Counted from the stretch's first letter, positions 22,368 to 31,328 are shown. The stretch is 64,000 nt of DNA from Paracoccus aminovorans (GCF_900005615.1 NZ_LN832559.1:2805001-2869000), one strand, 5' to 3'. Notes: generated from the sequence alone by a model not told the origin. Program-made: numbers and translations.

Positions 22368-23281
22368 GCGGCGGTCTCCCTCAGCACTGCGACATGGGCA
22401 CGCGCCGAGCGGCCCAAAGCGCCGAGATCATAGCCGCCTTCCAGCGCAGACACCACCGGGGCCGAACAGGCAGCGGCGGTATCGCAGATCATCCTGGTGA
22501 TGGCGGTGAAATCGCTCTCGTCCCAGTGCAACCCGGCCAGCGGATCGTCGGCATGGGCATCGAAACCGGCCGAGACCAGCACCAGTTGCGGCCGCCAGGC
22601 CTCGACCCGGGCCAAAAGCCCGCGCCAGATCTCACGCGCCCGCGCGCCATCGCTGCCGGCGGCCAGCGGCACGTTCACCACCTGGCCATGCGCCCCGGTC
22701 TCCGAGGCCGCCCCGGTGCCCGGGTAAAGCGGCGACTGATGGGTCGAGACGAACAGCGCCCGCGCCTCGTCCCACAGCACGTCCTGGGTGCCGTTGCCGT
22801 GATGCACGTCGAAATCCAGCACCGCCACGCGCTCCAGCCCGTGATGGTCCAGCGCCCGCTTCGCCCCGATCGCGACCGAGGACAGGATGCAAAAGCCCAT
22901 CGGCTTCATGCGCTCGGCATGATGGCCGGGCGGACGCATGGCGACAAAGGCATTGGGCGCCTGCCCCGCCAGCACGGCATCGACCGCGGCGCAGACCCCG
23001 CCCGCGGCATGGCGCGCCGCCAGCAGGCTGCCCGGCGACAGATAGGTGTCCGAATCCAGCATCGCCCAGCCCTCGGCCGGCTGCTTGCGGCGCAGCATCG
23101 CCAGATATTCGGGCGGATGCGCGCGCAGCAGATCTGCCTCATCGGCCTCCGGTGCCGTGCGCCGCTCCAGCGCAAGCCCCTCCAGGGCTGCCAGGACCGC
23201 ATCCAGCCGGGCCACCTGCTCGGGGTGGCTGGGCGGCGTCACATGCGCCTGTCCCGAGGGATGGGTGTAAAGCAATGTCAT
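22364..23281 (-). CDS. Histone-deacetylase-fold amidohydrolase
   Basis: A 305-residue zinc deacetylase. RPPGHHAERMKPMGFC, VLDFDVHHGNGTQDV and ALEGGYDL hold the catalytic His pair and Zn ligands. Bacterial members remove acetyl groups from polyamines or other small amides; the true substrate is unknown. ATG 23281 starts MTLLYTHPS, the normal family N-terminus; longer readings run into a repeat element. First gene of the xseB-ispA-dxs run. Confidence 0.9.
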   Translation of the reverse strand: MTLLYTHPSGQAHVTPPSHPEQVARLDAVLAALEGLALERRTAPEADEADLLRAHPPEYLAMLRRKQPAEGWAMLDSDTYLSPGSLLAARHAAGGVCAAVDAVLAGQAPNAFVAMRPPGHHAERMKPMGFCILSSVAIGAKRALDHHGLERVAVLDFDVHHGNGTQDVLWDEARALFVSTHQSPLYPGTGAASETGAHGQVVNVPLAAGSDGARAREIWRGLLARVEAWRPQLVLVSAGFDAHADDPLAGLHWDESDFTAITRMICDTAAACSAPVVSALEGGYDLGALGRSARAHVAVLRETAA

Positions 23282-23380
23282 CGGCCAAGGATTATGGGCC
23301 GCCCCCCGCCCCGGCAAGCAAATGTTCCGCGACCTGCCGAAATCGACGCCCCGGGCGGAACCGCAGCCCCAGGACTTGCT

Positions 23381-23435
23381 CTCTTTTGTGCAGAAATATC
23401 CTGCGGGGGTCCGGGGGCGCAAAGCCCCCGGCAGC
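23381..23435 (-). repeat. Dispersed repeat with GC-rich hairpin
   Basis: About 55 nt built of a CCGGGGGC-type hairpin (arms near 23411-23417 and 23425-23431) next to an A/T motif. It aligns with 43527-43582 through GGGGGTCCGGGGG, a purine-rich loop and CCCCCGGCAGC. It lies just after the mtaB stop and may act as a terminator, though there is no T run. Confidence 0.7.
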
Positions 23436-23448
23436 AACCGCGCCAGAC

Positions 23449-24711
23449 TCAAACCGTCAGCCGCTGCCCGTCATGCCCCGCCATGCGCAATTCCATCAGC
23501 GTGCCCTCGGGCATGTCGCGGTCGAAGGCAACCTCGGTGAAATGCTCGGTCCGGCCCAGGCGCGGACCCTCGGTCAGCACCATGCGGCTCTGCCCGACCT
23601 CGCACGCCAGATGCCGGACCAAGGCCGCGTCGCCCTCGGCCCGCAGCCGGGCGGCCCGCTCCTTGATCGCCGGTCCCGGCACGCGCGGCATCCGCGCCGC
23701 CGGCGTGCCCTTGCGCGCCGAATAGGGGAAGACATGCAGGAAGGTCAGCCCGCAATCGCCGACCAGCTTCAGGCTGTTTTCGAACATCGCCTCGGTCTCG
23801 GTCGGGAAGCCGGCGATGATGTCGGCGCCGAAGATGATGCCGGGCCGCAGCTTGCGGGCCTCCTCGCAGAAGCGGATGGCATCGTCGCGCAGGTGCCGGC
23901 GCTTCATCCGCTTCAGGATCATGTCGTCGCCGGCCTGCAAGGACAGGTGCAGATGCGGCATCAGCCGCGGCTCCGCGGCGATGGCCAGCATCAGGTTCTC
24001 ATCCGCCTCGATCGAGTCGATGCTGGAGATCCGCAGCCGCGGCAGGTCCGGCACCAGCCGCAGGATGCGCATCACCAGATCGCCCAGCCGCGGCGTCCCC
24101 GGCAGGTCGGCGCCCCAAGAGGTCAGGTCCACCCCGGTCAGCACCACCTCGTTGAAGCCGCGGTCGCGCAGCCGCTTGATCTGGTCCACCACCACCCCCG
24201 CCGGCACGGAACGCGAATTGCCGCGGCCATAGGGGATGATGCAGAAGGTGCAGCGATGGTCGCAGCCGTTCTGCACCTGCACATAGGCGCGATGCCGGCC
24301 GAAGCCGTCGATCAGGTGGCCGGCGGTTTCCTTGACCGACATGATGTCGTCGACCTGCACACGCTCGGTCTGGCCGATCAGGTCGGGGGCCTGCATCGCG
24401 GCCCAGGTCGCCGGCTGCATCTTTTCGTGGTTGCCGATGACGCGGCTGACCTCGGCCATGGCGGCAAAGGTTTCGGGCTCGGTCTGGGCCGCACAGCCGG
24501 TGACGATGACCGGGGCGCCGGGGTTCTCGCGCGCCAGCCGGCGGATCTCCTGCCGGGCCTTGCGCACCGCCTCAGCCGTCACCGCGCAGGTGTTCACGAT
24601 CACCGCGCCGGAAAGCCCGGCGCTTTCGGCCATCTCGCGCATCGCCTCGGTCTCATAGGCGTTCAGCCGGCAGCCGAGAGTGGCAAAGACAGGCGCCTTC
24701 AGGTCCTTCAT
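23449..24711 (-). CDS. mtaB: tRNA t6A37 methylthiotransferase MtaB
   Basis: A 420-residue radical-SAM enzyme that adds a methylthio group to t6A37 of tRNA. The N-terminal MTTase domain has LGCRLNAYE, NTCAV and GCAAQ, whose three Cys bind one 4Fe-4S cluster. CDHRCTFCIIPYGRG holds the CxxxCxxC SAM cluster. A C-terminal TRAM domain follows. ATG 24711 overlaps the dapF stop (ATGA). MtaB rather than MiaB is chosen for the start sequence and CIIPYGRG context. Confidence 0.92.
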   Translation of the reverse strand: MKDLKAPVFATLGCRLNAYETEAMREMAESAGLSGAVIVNTCAVTAEAVRKARQEIRRLARENPGAPVIVTGCAAQTEPETFAAMAEVSRVIGNHEKMQPATWAAMQAPDLIGQTERVQVDDIMSVKETAGHLIDGFGRHRAYVQVQNGCDHRCTFCIIPYGRGNSRSVPAGVVVDQIKRLRDRGFNEVVLTGVDLTSWGADLPGTPRLGDLVMRILRLVPDLPRLRISSIDSIEADENLMLAIAAEPRLMPHLHLSLQAGDDMILKRMKRRHLRDDAIRFCEEARKLRPGIIFGADIIAGFPTETEAMFENSLKLVGDCGLTFLHVFPYSARKGTPAARMPRVPGPAIKERAARLRAEGDAALVRHLACEVGQSRMVLTEGPRLGRTEHFTEVAFDRDMPEGTLMELRMAGHDGQRLTV

Positions 24712-25523
24712 CCGCGCCAGACCCCGTCGAAGACATGCGCGGTCGGGCCGGTCATCCAGACCCCGTCCTCGCGCCAGTCGATTTCCAGCTGCCCGCCGGG
24801 GACGTTCACCTTGACCCGCCGCCCGGTCAGCCCGCGCCGCGCCGCCGCCACCACCGCCGCGCAGGAGCACGAACCCGAGGCCAGCGTGATACCGGTGCCG
24901 CGCTCCCAGATGCGCAGGACGATCTCGCTGTCCGAGACGACCTGCACGACCTCGACATTGGCGCGCTGCGGGTAAAGCGGGTGATGCTCATGCAGGGAGC
25001 CGAAGCGTTCCAGGTCGACCGCCGCGGCGTCGGGCACGAAGAAGGTCATGTGCGGATTCCCCATGCCGGTCGCCACCGGATCGCCCGCGATCGGCAGGTG
25101 CAGCAGGTCGAGATCCGCCGCCAGCGGGATCCGCGCCCAATCCAGCACCGGCGCGCCCATGTTGACGCGGGTCAGGCGATTGCCCGCATCCTCGGCCATC
25201 AGCACGGCATGATCGGTAGCAAGCCGCAGCGCCCCCGCCCCCGATTCGTCCATCAGGAAGCGTGCGACGCAGCGCGTGGCATTGCCGCAGGCCGCCGAGC
25301 GCGAGCCGTCCGCGTTGAAGAACACCAGCCGCGCATCGACGTTTTCTCCGGGCAGAATGACGGCCAGCTGGTCGAATCCGACGCCGCGATGGCGATCGGC
25401 CATGGCAGCAACAACGCCGGCCTCGGGCAGGAGGCCCGTTCCGCGCGCGTCGAGAACGACGAAATCATTGCCGAGCCCATGCATCTTCATGAAAGGCAGG
25501 CCGAGGTTTTGCTGATGTTCCAT
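24708..25523 (-). CDS. dapF: Diaminopimelate epimerase
   Basis: A 271-residue cofactor-free racemase converting LL- to meso-diaminopimelate for lysine and peptidoglycan. MKMHGLGNDFVVLD opens the domain; the catalytic Cys pair is in CGNATRCVARF and SGSCSCAAV. An internal ATG 11 codons in could be the true start, but the first ATG has a purine-rich AAGGGG upstream. Coupled to mtaB. Confidence 0.95.
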   Translation of the reverse strand: MEHQQNLGLPFMKMHGLGNDFVVLDARGTGLLPEAGVVAAMADRHRGVGFDQLAVILPGENVDARLVFFNADGSRSAACGNATRCVARFLMDESGAGALRLATDHAVLMAEDAGNRLTRVNMGAPVLDWARIPLAADLDLLHLPIAGDPVATGMGNPHMTFFVPDAAAVDLERFGSLHEHHPLYPQRANVEVVQVVSDSEIVLRIWERGTGITLASGSCSCAAVVAAARRGLTGRRVKVNVPGGQLEIDWREDGVWMTGPTAHVFDGVWRG

Positions 25524-25620
25524 GAAGCCCCTTTACGCCCGCCCCGAAGTTTTTGCCAGAGGCGGCGTTTTTTCCGCTTGACCCCACCCACCGCCGACCG
25601 TAGTTAGCCTCCCGTGCGAT

Positions 25621-25696
25621 GGGCCCATAGCTCAGTTGGTAGAGCAACTGACTTTTAATCAGTGGGTCGCAGGTTCGAATCCTGCTGGGCTCACCA
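25621..25696 (+). tRNA. tRNA-Lys(UUU)
   Basis: A 76-nt cloverleaf with encoded CCA. Acceptor stem GGGCCCA/TGGGCTC, D-loop AGCTCAGTTGGTAGAGC, anticodon loop CTTTTAA (anticodon TTT) and T-arm GGTTCGAATCC. Its 3' end marks the left edge of an accessory region. Confidence 0.97.
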
Positions 25697-25791
25697 CTTT
25701 TCCGTTATTTTACAATACGTTAATGTTGGTGAAAATCGCCAGTGTCCGACCGTCCGAATGCGTCCGCGTCGGACGGTCTTTTGCCTTCAGC

Positions 25792-26007
25792 TCACGGCAG
25801 TTTCATCGCCAGGCGTGCGATCCGATCAGCCCCCGCGCGGGCCTCCTCGAGGTATCGCCGGATCGCCGCAATCACCGGCGCCGGCGGCGCCCCTTGCTGG
25901 ATCAGCGCCGCCTCGAGCGCCGCAAGACAGGCCAAGCCGATGTCCAGGTTGTCGATGATGATTTCGGCCTGGTCGTAGATGGCCTGGATGTGAGCGGCGT
26001 TAGTCAT
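25792..26007 (-). CDS. Small hypothetical protein, 71 residues
   Basis: A short reading frame starting at ATG 26007 with GAGGGAGATCACG just upstream, a good ribosome site. The protein is Ala-rich and mostly helical (QAEIIIDNLDIGLACLAALEAAL), with no signal peptide. I do not recognise the family. It sits next to tRNA-Lys at the edge of the island; high GC and the ribosome site argue that it is real. Confidence 0.5.
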   Translation of the reverse strand: MTNAAHIQAIYDQAEIIIDNLDIGLACLAALEAALIQQGAPPAPVIAAIRRYLEEARAGADRIARLAMKLP

Positions 26008-26379
26008 CGTGATCTCCCTCTTTACGAGGGGTCAGCCTGTCGCGGGTTTACGCCAATGTCCCGCAACCAACTGGCAAATATAGCACTTCTGCTATACAAA
26101 TCTGCTATCTGGCCTATTTGTCCAGACGGGGTTCTGGCGTGCTGCCCAAGTGTTCACCCTGCGTTCTTGAGGCGCAATAGAACCACCATGCGAATCACCC
26201 ATAAGCCAATGACCGGGCTCGTCGTGCGACACCCGGTCAAGCAGGTAGAACGAAAGAATTAACCAGGAAACGCCGGCTGACTGTTAATCGGCGTCGAACC
26301 AAGGTCCTGTTCCGGTTGCACGCCGCGCCTCTCGCACCCGGTCCTGAAGGACCTCATGCCAAAGAGCATACGTTTCCGA
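26008..26379. other. Spacer left of the IS5 element
   Basis: No convincing gene. Around 26270-26295 a short stretch (CTGTTAATCGGCGTC) resembles the outer end of the IS21 element found at 37233, so it may be an old IS21 scar. Nothing else recognisable. Confidence 0.4.
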
Positions 26380-27429
26380 GGCACTGTTGCACAAATCCTG
26401 TCATGGATTCATCTGATGAAACCCGTACGGTAGCTGGTCTGCATGAGCCGACCCGCATCCCCGACATACAGAACCCGGAACTGGCCAGCCTACAATGAAG
26501 CGCTCAAGCGCCGGGGTTCGCTGACGATCTGGTTCGACCCCGAGATGAGCTGGGATGCCGCGCCGACAGGCAGGCGTGGCCGCCAGCAGACCTACAGCGA
26601 TGCCGCCATTCAGACGTGTCTTTCGATGAAGGTGCTCTTCGGCATGGCGCTCAGGCAGACGACTGGTTTCGTCGAGAGCCTGCTGCAGTTGGTTGGTCTC
26701 GACTGGACGGTGCCTGACTTCAGCACCCTGTCCCGTCGCCAGAAGACCCTGGCTGTGAACATACCGTATCGCGGGTCCAAGGGGCCGCTGCACCTGCTGA
26801 TCGACAGCACTGGCATCAAGGTCGAGGGCGAAGGCGAGTGGCACGCCCGCAAGCATGGCGGCCCGAAACGGCGCGTCTGGCGCAAGATCCATCTGGGGAT
26901 TGATGAGGAAACGCTGGAGGTTCGGGCGGTGGAGATCACAGGGAGCCACATCGGCGATGCGCCGGTGTTACCCGACCTGCTCAAACAGATCCCGGCGCAC
27001 GAGCAGATCGGCCGCGTCACAGCAGACGGCGCCTACGACACCCGCAAATGCCACGATGCCATCGCTGACCGCGGCGCCGACGCTGTCATTCCGCCCCGCA
27101 AGAACGCCAAACCCTGGAAGACAGTCGCCGCCGGCGCGGGCGCACGAAACGAGGCTCTGCGGGCATCGAAATACCTCGGTCGTGCCCTCTGGCGACGATG
27201 GAGTGGATACCACCCCCGAAGCCGCGTCGAGACGAAGATGCACTGTGTGAAACTGCTGGGTCAGCGCCTCATGGCACGGGACTTTGACCGACAGGTCGCC
27301 GAGCTTCAGGTCCGTATCGCTATTCTGAACCGTTACACCGCGCTTGGCATCCCCGTCACAGAGGCCGTGGGATAGATCTGTCCGGGGAAGGGGGAAATCC
27401 GGCCATCAACTCTTTGGTGCAACAGAGTC
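26380..27429 (+). mobile_element. IS5-family insertion sequence
   Basis: About 1.05 kb, bounded by imperfect inverted ends that share CTGTTGCAC-AAA (left from 26380, right ending near 27429). It encloses one complete transposase gene. No clear target duplication can be seen in the flanks. It lies inside a reading frame whose right part continues at 27430. Confidence 0.8.
26443..27375 (+). CDS. IS5-family transposase
   Basis: A 310-residue DDE transposase. It has the IS5 DUF4096-like N-terminus (MSRPASPTYRTRNWPAYNEALKR start; RGRQQTYSDAAIQTCL), first catalytic Asp in LLIDSTGIKVEGEGEW, second in TADGAYDTRKCH, and the Glu in the YHPRSRVETKMHC segment. Intact from start to stop, so the element may be active. 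An earlier in-frame ATG exists but falls in the terminal region of the element. Confidence 0.9.
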   Translation: MSRPASPTYRTRNWPAYNEALKRRGSLTIWFDPEMSWDAAPTGRRGRQQTYSDAAIQTCLSMKVLFGMALRQTTGFVESLLQLVGLDWTVPDFSTLSRRQKTLAVNIPYRGSKGPLHLLIDSTGIKVEGEGEWHARKHGGPKRRVWRKIHLGIDEETLEVRAVEITGSHIGDAPVLPDLLKQIPAHEQIGRVTADGAYDTRKCHDAIADRGADAVIPPRKNAKPWKTVAAGAGARNEALRASKYLGRALWRRWSGYHPRSRVETKMHCVKLLGQRLMARDFDRQVAELQVRIAILNRYTALGIPVTEAVG

Positions 27430-27751
27430 CGTCCGGGACGAAAACGGCGCATTCGGGGCCACAGCCTGCATCGTCATCCCATGGTTCGCTGATCGCTACG
27501 CGGCGGGCGAGGACTGGCGGGCGCTGGCATGGTGGATACATGACCACCTGCCCTATTCCGAGATGTGCTTCTATCCGCGCCTCTGCGCCTTCAACATCGC
27601 GTGGCATGAACTGCCCAAGCGCATCACCCGCAGCTACATCGACCCAAAGGGGGTGCTGAAAACTTTCGACACGCTCAATTCCACCACCTCACACGCTGAC
27701 TGGTATCGCCATTGGGGGAGGCGATATTTGCAACCCGTTGCACCGAGATGA
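27430..27751 (+). pseudogene. Truncated hypothetical (phage/plasmid-like) gene
   Basis: After the IS end an open frame continues with WFADRYAAGEDWRALAWW, then CFYPRLCAFNIAWHELP and SYIDPKGVL, a pattern I associate with hypothetical proteins of alphaproteobacterial phages and plasmids. The 5' part is lost to the IS. Sense seems to end near 27656, where repeats of the neighbouring transposon begin; the stop at 27749-27751 is then incidental. Confidence 0.5.
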
Positions 27752-27805
27752 GAGCGCCAACTTTCGACACGCGCAGTTCCAGACTTCCGACATGCGCAGT
27801 TCCTG
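27661..27805. repeat. Three direct repeats, probable transposase-binding sites
   Basis: Copies at 27661-27683, 27759-27781 and 27783-27805 share the pattern ACTTtCGACAcGCgCAgTTCC with 2 to 4 changes. The last two are nearly abutting, the first is about 75 nt away. Multiple short binding sites of this length and spacing are the hallmark of Tn7-type ends, where TnsB binds. Confidence 0.65.
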
Positions 27806-28120
27806 TAAAGCAGGATACCTGATTTGGGGAGGAGACCCTTGCAGCCCCGACGAAGACCAGAAACGAGGCCAACCTTGCCGTGATGATGGGACAAGTGTGG
27901 GGACAAGACGTGAAGTCTCGCGGAAAACCTCGAAAAATCACTACTTTTTTCATTCGACTGTAAGAGTGCAGGCTTTCGCGGCTCCGATATCGAATCACCT
28001 GCAGAATACTGATATTAAATATAAATATTGCACCTGAATTTTTTTGGAGCAATTCCGTTCCGATTTGGAGCAATTGCGGACGTGCGAATTTTTGATCATT
28101 TTTACGCCTTCGCCCATGAA
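27806..28120. other. Low-GC non-coding segment at transposon end
   Basis: No gene is supported. The stretch is markedly AT-rich compared with its surroundings, especially 27940-28100. It contains two copies of TTTGGAGCAATT-CG at 28043-28057 and 28064-28078, exactly 21 nt apart, which may be further protein-binding sites. Confidence 0.5.
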
Positions 28121-28145
28121 AAGGCCCGCGCAAAGCGCGAGCCTT
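28121..28145 (-). terminator. Terminator after the TniB/TnsC gene
   Basis: A 10-bp stem (28121-28130 with 28136-28145, one wobble on the minus strand) with a 5-nt loop, 22 nt after the stop codon, followed on the minus strand by TTTTC. Confidence 0.75.
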
Positions 28146-28167
28146 AGTTGCGGGGGCGAGATTCAGA

Positions 28168-29148
28168 TCACATGCTGATCGCGGAGCGTTTCTTTTCCCA
28201 AATTTCGAAGATCTTCCGGGCCTCGAACAGCTTTTCGTAGCTGTCGATCGAGAAGGGGGAATAGCCCTCGCGCAGACCAGTTCGACGGGTGAAAGCTAGG
28301 CAGAAGTCTTGCAGGCCGGGTTCGATCCCGCCCTGATCCAGTGCAATCACGTAGGCGTCAATCAAGAGTTCGATCACCAATCCCCATCGACTGGCGCAGG
28401 CGCAGGTCAGGCGTTCGTAGAAATCACGCGAGTTCAGATTGGCAAAACCCAGACCGGCTTTGTCGGCATAGGCGTGGCAGAGGTTGACCAGTTCGGTCAG
28501 ATCATCGGGCCTATGCAGGGCGATCTCAGAGAAAGAAACCGGGCGCAGGAGATAGGCCAGCTGTTCCTCGCTGGTAATATGTGGAACGAGGCTGTTGACG
28601 CCGGACAGGATCAGCATCAGCGGCCATTCAGGCTGCTTCAGTAGGGATTTGAAGCTGTCGAGTATCATGACCCGCGCCTCGCCCGTGGCTTTCGGGAAGA
28701 TGTGTTGACATTCGTCGTAATGGATGCCGATCACGCCCTGTTCGCGTGCCTGAATAACGACTCGGTCCCAAACCTCGCGCTGTGTCAGGCGGCCCTCGGC
28801 CGGATAGCCCAGACCCTCGCGCAGAGTATGTATGCCCAGATCCTTCCAGCTGAGCAACCCCTTGAGCACAACAGAGACAAACCGCGCCGATCGGCCATCA
28901 GGCATTTTCGTGCTGCCATCGTTCAGACTAAAAATCTGCCTGCGAATCTCGGTCGTTTTGCCGATCCGCGAGGGACCAGTAACAAGCAGGCCTCGCGCCT
29001 CGAAGGGGTGGCGAAGGGCGGCTTTGGCATAGTAATCGGTAACCATCCACTCCATCCCCTCCCGCAGGCGCGTGGCCCGCGGGAAGCTATAATGGGCGCC
29101 CTTCAGCGCCGAAATCGTCCCGGCCGTGGCGAGATTGACGAAGCTCAT
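28168..29148 (-). CDS. tniB: TniB/TnsC-like AAA+ transposition regulator
   Basis: A 326-residue ATPase. Walker A is GPSRIGKTT (residues 58-66) and Walker B ends in HYDE (D145, E146). Residues after 150 fit the AAA+ lid. TnsC and TniB form ATP-dependent filaments that pass target information from TniQ/TnsD to the transposase. The length is that of TniB rather than the longer Tn7 TnsC. Its start overlaps the 137-residue gene by 4 nt; a terminator follows. Confidence 0.88.
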   Translation of the reverse strand: MSFVNLATAGTISALKGAHYSFPRATRLREGMEWMVTDYYAKAALRHPFEARGLLVTGPSRIGKTTEIRRQIFSLNDGSTKMPDGRSARFVSVVLKGLLSWKDLGIHTLREGLGYPAEGRLTQREVWDRVVIQAREQGVIGIHYDECQHIFPKATGEARVMILDSFKSLLKQPEWPLMLILSGVNSLVPHITSEEQLAYLLRPVSFSEIALHRPDDLTELVNLCHAYADKAGLGFANLNSRDFYERLTCACASRWGLVIELLIDAYVIALDQGGIEPGLQDFCLAFTRRTGLREGYSPFSIDSYEKLFEARKIFEIWEKKRSAISM

Positions 29149-29558
29149 GACAGTTTCCCAGTCGTGTCGGGTTTGGGCAGTGCGGGCTCGGACCTGTCCG
29201 CATCGGCACCGGGCTGCAGGACCTGACCGTCAATGGGCGGCTGGAAGCCGGGACCGATCCTGCGCACACCCGAGGTCGCGGTTTCATCGGCTATGCAACC
29301 GGGCTGTACCATTCCCGGGACTGCTGTCCGGCGGCGCGAATGCTGGCCCGCTGTCACGATCTGAGCTTTCTTCTGCGCCTCATCCGTGGTCATGTAACTG
29401 CGCGCCAGCTTGTGCTCGACCGCGATGAAATGCATCCGGTCGAAGCGTTCGCGCCGCACCCGCGCCAGAAGAGCCTCAGCGTCTTCTGCCTCCTCCGGGT
29501 CCTCGGCCCGCGTAGCCTCGGCGATGGCCAAGAATTCCGGAATGGTCAAATCAGACAT
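29145..29558 (-). CDS. Unknown 137-residue transposon protein
   Basis: A small gene between the transposase (6 nt upstream) and the ATPase (4-nt overlap). The first 50 residues are acidic and helical (EATRAEDPEEAEDAEALLARVRRERFDRM); the rest is Pro/Gly-rich and looks disordered. No domain recognised. Position suggests a link between transposase and TnsC, or a detached C-terminal tail of the transposase, which in Tn7 contacts TnsC. That is inference only. Confidence 0.7.
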   Translation of the reverse strand: MSDLTIPEFLAIAEATRAEDPEEAEDAEALLARVRRERFDRMHFIAVEHKLARSYMTTDEAQKKAQIVTAGQHSRRRTAVPGMVQPGCIADETATSGVRRIGPGFQPPIDGQVLQPGADADRSEPALPKPDTTGKLS

Positions 29559-29564
29559 CGCGGT

Positions 29565-31328
29565 CTAGGACAGATCAGCAAGAATCGGGTCGGGATGGCC
29601 CTTGATCAGGACAGTGACATGATTGGTGCAATCCGGATCGGAATGAACCGAGACCTTGCCCTCGACGTGATCCCTGACCGACTGTAATGCTGGCGAATTG
29701 TAGGGTAGCCCGAAGACCTTGACGCCCTCGTCGGTGATCTTGGCCTTGTTCTCCCAGCCCAGATGGATGCGCCGGTCATGCGGGCCGGGCGCGGAAATCG
29801 CACCGTAGTTGTGATCGATATACTCCTTCATTTTGATCGGGCGGCGCCCCATCAGGGTGACGCCGTAATGCCGCTCGTTCGGGTACTCATCGACCAGATA
29901 GCGGGTGATCAGGCCGTAAAGCTCCTCACAATCCAGAACGCCATTTTTGATCGGATCATAGCCCGGCAGTGCGCCGGCCCGGCGCCCGGTATAGCCGTGG
30001 ATCAGATTGATCAGGATGCTTTCCATCGAGCCGAACATGCGTTCGAGATAGGGTTTGTCGACGCCGTGATAGCTGCGCGCATCGACGCTTTGGCCGAGGA
30101 TGCCGAGGGTTGCGGCTTTCACGGCAGCATTTCGGATGCCGTAACCATTATCGCCCTTGAGGCTTCCGATGCCAACGGGTGGCATCGGATCGCATTCGCA
30201 GCCATAGATGACTTTTTCGCGGGTCTTGTCGCGCGTGGCCATGCGCATGGCCTCCAACGTGGCCTCCTTCGAGGGGCTGCCGGTCAAGACCCAAGCCAAG
30301 GGCATACGCGTTGCCACATCCAGCATCAAAACTAGCCAGAGACGGGTGTGGATGATCTCATCAATCTCTTCCAGCGCAGCCTGCTCATCCGCGCTTAGCC
30401 GTTCCCACCAACCCTTTTTCTTCGCGACCGTGATCAGCGACAGCTTGCATTCATCGATCTGAACCAATTCACCGATCATCAGTGCCCGTGTGTCCGTACA
30501 GCCGCGAGACCGGTTATTGGCCACGGCCCGTGCACCATCCCGAGCGATCGCCAGAGCAGTGGAACCAATCATCCTGATATGATCAGCCATGGTCTTGTGG
30601 GTGACCGGCTTCAGCGGCTCCAGGCCGTTCAGCTTACGTTTGGCGTTTTCCTCGGTGATCAGTGTGCACAGGTGCCGAAGCGCGGCCGAGACATTGGGCT
30701 TTTTCAGGTCGAGATGGATCTGCTCGATTGCCTCAGTCATCAGTTCGCGCACTCTGGTCAGGATGCGGGGTGCGCGGTTACCGCGTAACCAGACCCGATC
30801 AACCAAGGACATTTCGTCATGGCCCGCATCGATGTAACGTTGCCGATATTCAAGGATGGTTCGGCCCTTCGGCATGAACGCGACCAGTTTGGTCGATCCG
30901 CCACGCGGAGCTAGGTTGATGGGGCGGGTGATGTAAAGCTGCCTGGCAATGTCGCGCATGACGCGCCGATTGTGGTCCTTGTCAAGCGCCGCAGCGGTGA
31001 CCTCCACACCGGCTTCGGCAAGATAATCGACCCCGGCGATGATAGCCTTACGCAGATCGATCTGGTCCCGCAGGTCTTCGGACAGTTGCTGCCGGTAATG
31101 CAACCCGCCTTGCCGGACACGCGCCGCCCCGCCGGAATCGGCTATCTGATTGGTCGAGCAGTCAGGGCGCCGCAATCTGGCCAGCACCTCATTATAGCTC
31201 ATCACCTCGACCCGTCCGGTCTCAGCATGCTCAGCGCGGTAATGGCCGTCGCCATTGGGATAGAGAATGCGGGTAGTCCCCGCCGTTTTCACATGCAGGC
31301 CGGGGGGAATAGTATAGTTCAGCGTCAT
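29565..31328 (-). CDS. tniA: TnsB/TniA-like DDE transposase (Mu C-terminal type)
   Basis: A 587-residue retroviral-integrase-fold transposase. The catalytic triad is visible: D292 in QIDECKL, D393 in KGDNGYG and E429 in KPYLERMFGS, giving DD35E spacing. The N-terminal 200 residues hold helical DNA-binding domains and the C-terminus the beta-barrel Mu-type domain. Start ATG 31328 overlaps the stop of the TnsA-like gene by 4 nt. It would join element 3' ends to target DNA. Confidence 0.9.
   Translation of the reverse strand: MTLNYTIPPGLHVKTAGTTRILYPNGDGHYRAEHAETGRVEVMSYNEVLARLRRPDCSTNQIADSGGAARVRQGGLHYRQQLSEDLRDQIDLRKAIIAGVDYLAEAGVEVTAAALDKDHNRRVMRDIARQLYITRPINLAPRGGSTKLVAFMPKGRTILEYRQRYIDAGHDEMSLVDRVWLRGNRAPRILTRVRELMTEAIEQIHLDLKKPNVSAALRHLCTLITEENAKRKLNGLEPLKPVTHKTMADHIRMIGSTALAIARDGARAVANNRSRGCTDTRALMIGELVQIDECKLSLITVAKKKGWWERLSADEQAALEEIDEIIHTRLWLVLMLDVATRMPLAWVLTGSPSKEATLEAMRMATRDKTREKVIYGCECDPMPPVGIGSLKGDNGYGIRNAAVKAATLGILGQSVDARSYHGVDKPYLERMFGSMESILINLIHGYTGRRAGALPGYDPIKNGVLDCEELYGLITRYLVDEYPNERHYGVTLMGRRPIKMKEYIDHNYGAISAPGPHDRRIHLGWENKAKITDEGVKVFGLPYNSPALQSVRDHVEGKVSVHSDPDCTNHVTVLIKGHPDPILADLS

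Noticed and set aside
25636..26262. 208-codon plus-strand frame starting in tRNA-Lys
   Set aside because: It begins inside a certain tRNA gene and lacks a ribosome site; the minus-strand 71-residue gene fits better.
27661..27805. Possible CRISPR array or CRISPR-associated transposon
   Set aside because: Only three imperfect repeats with irregular spacing, no cas genes in the window; the layout fits transposase-binding sites better.
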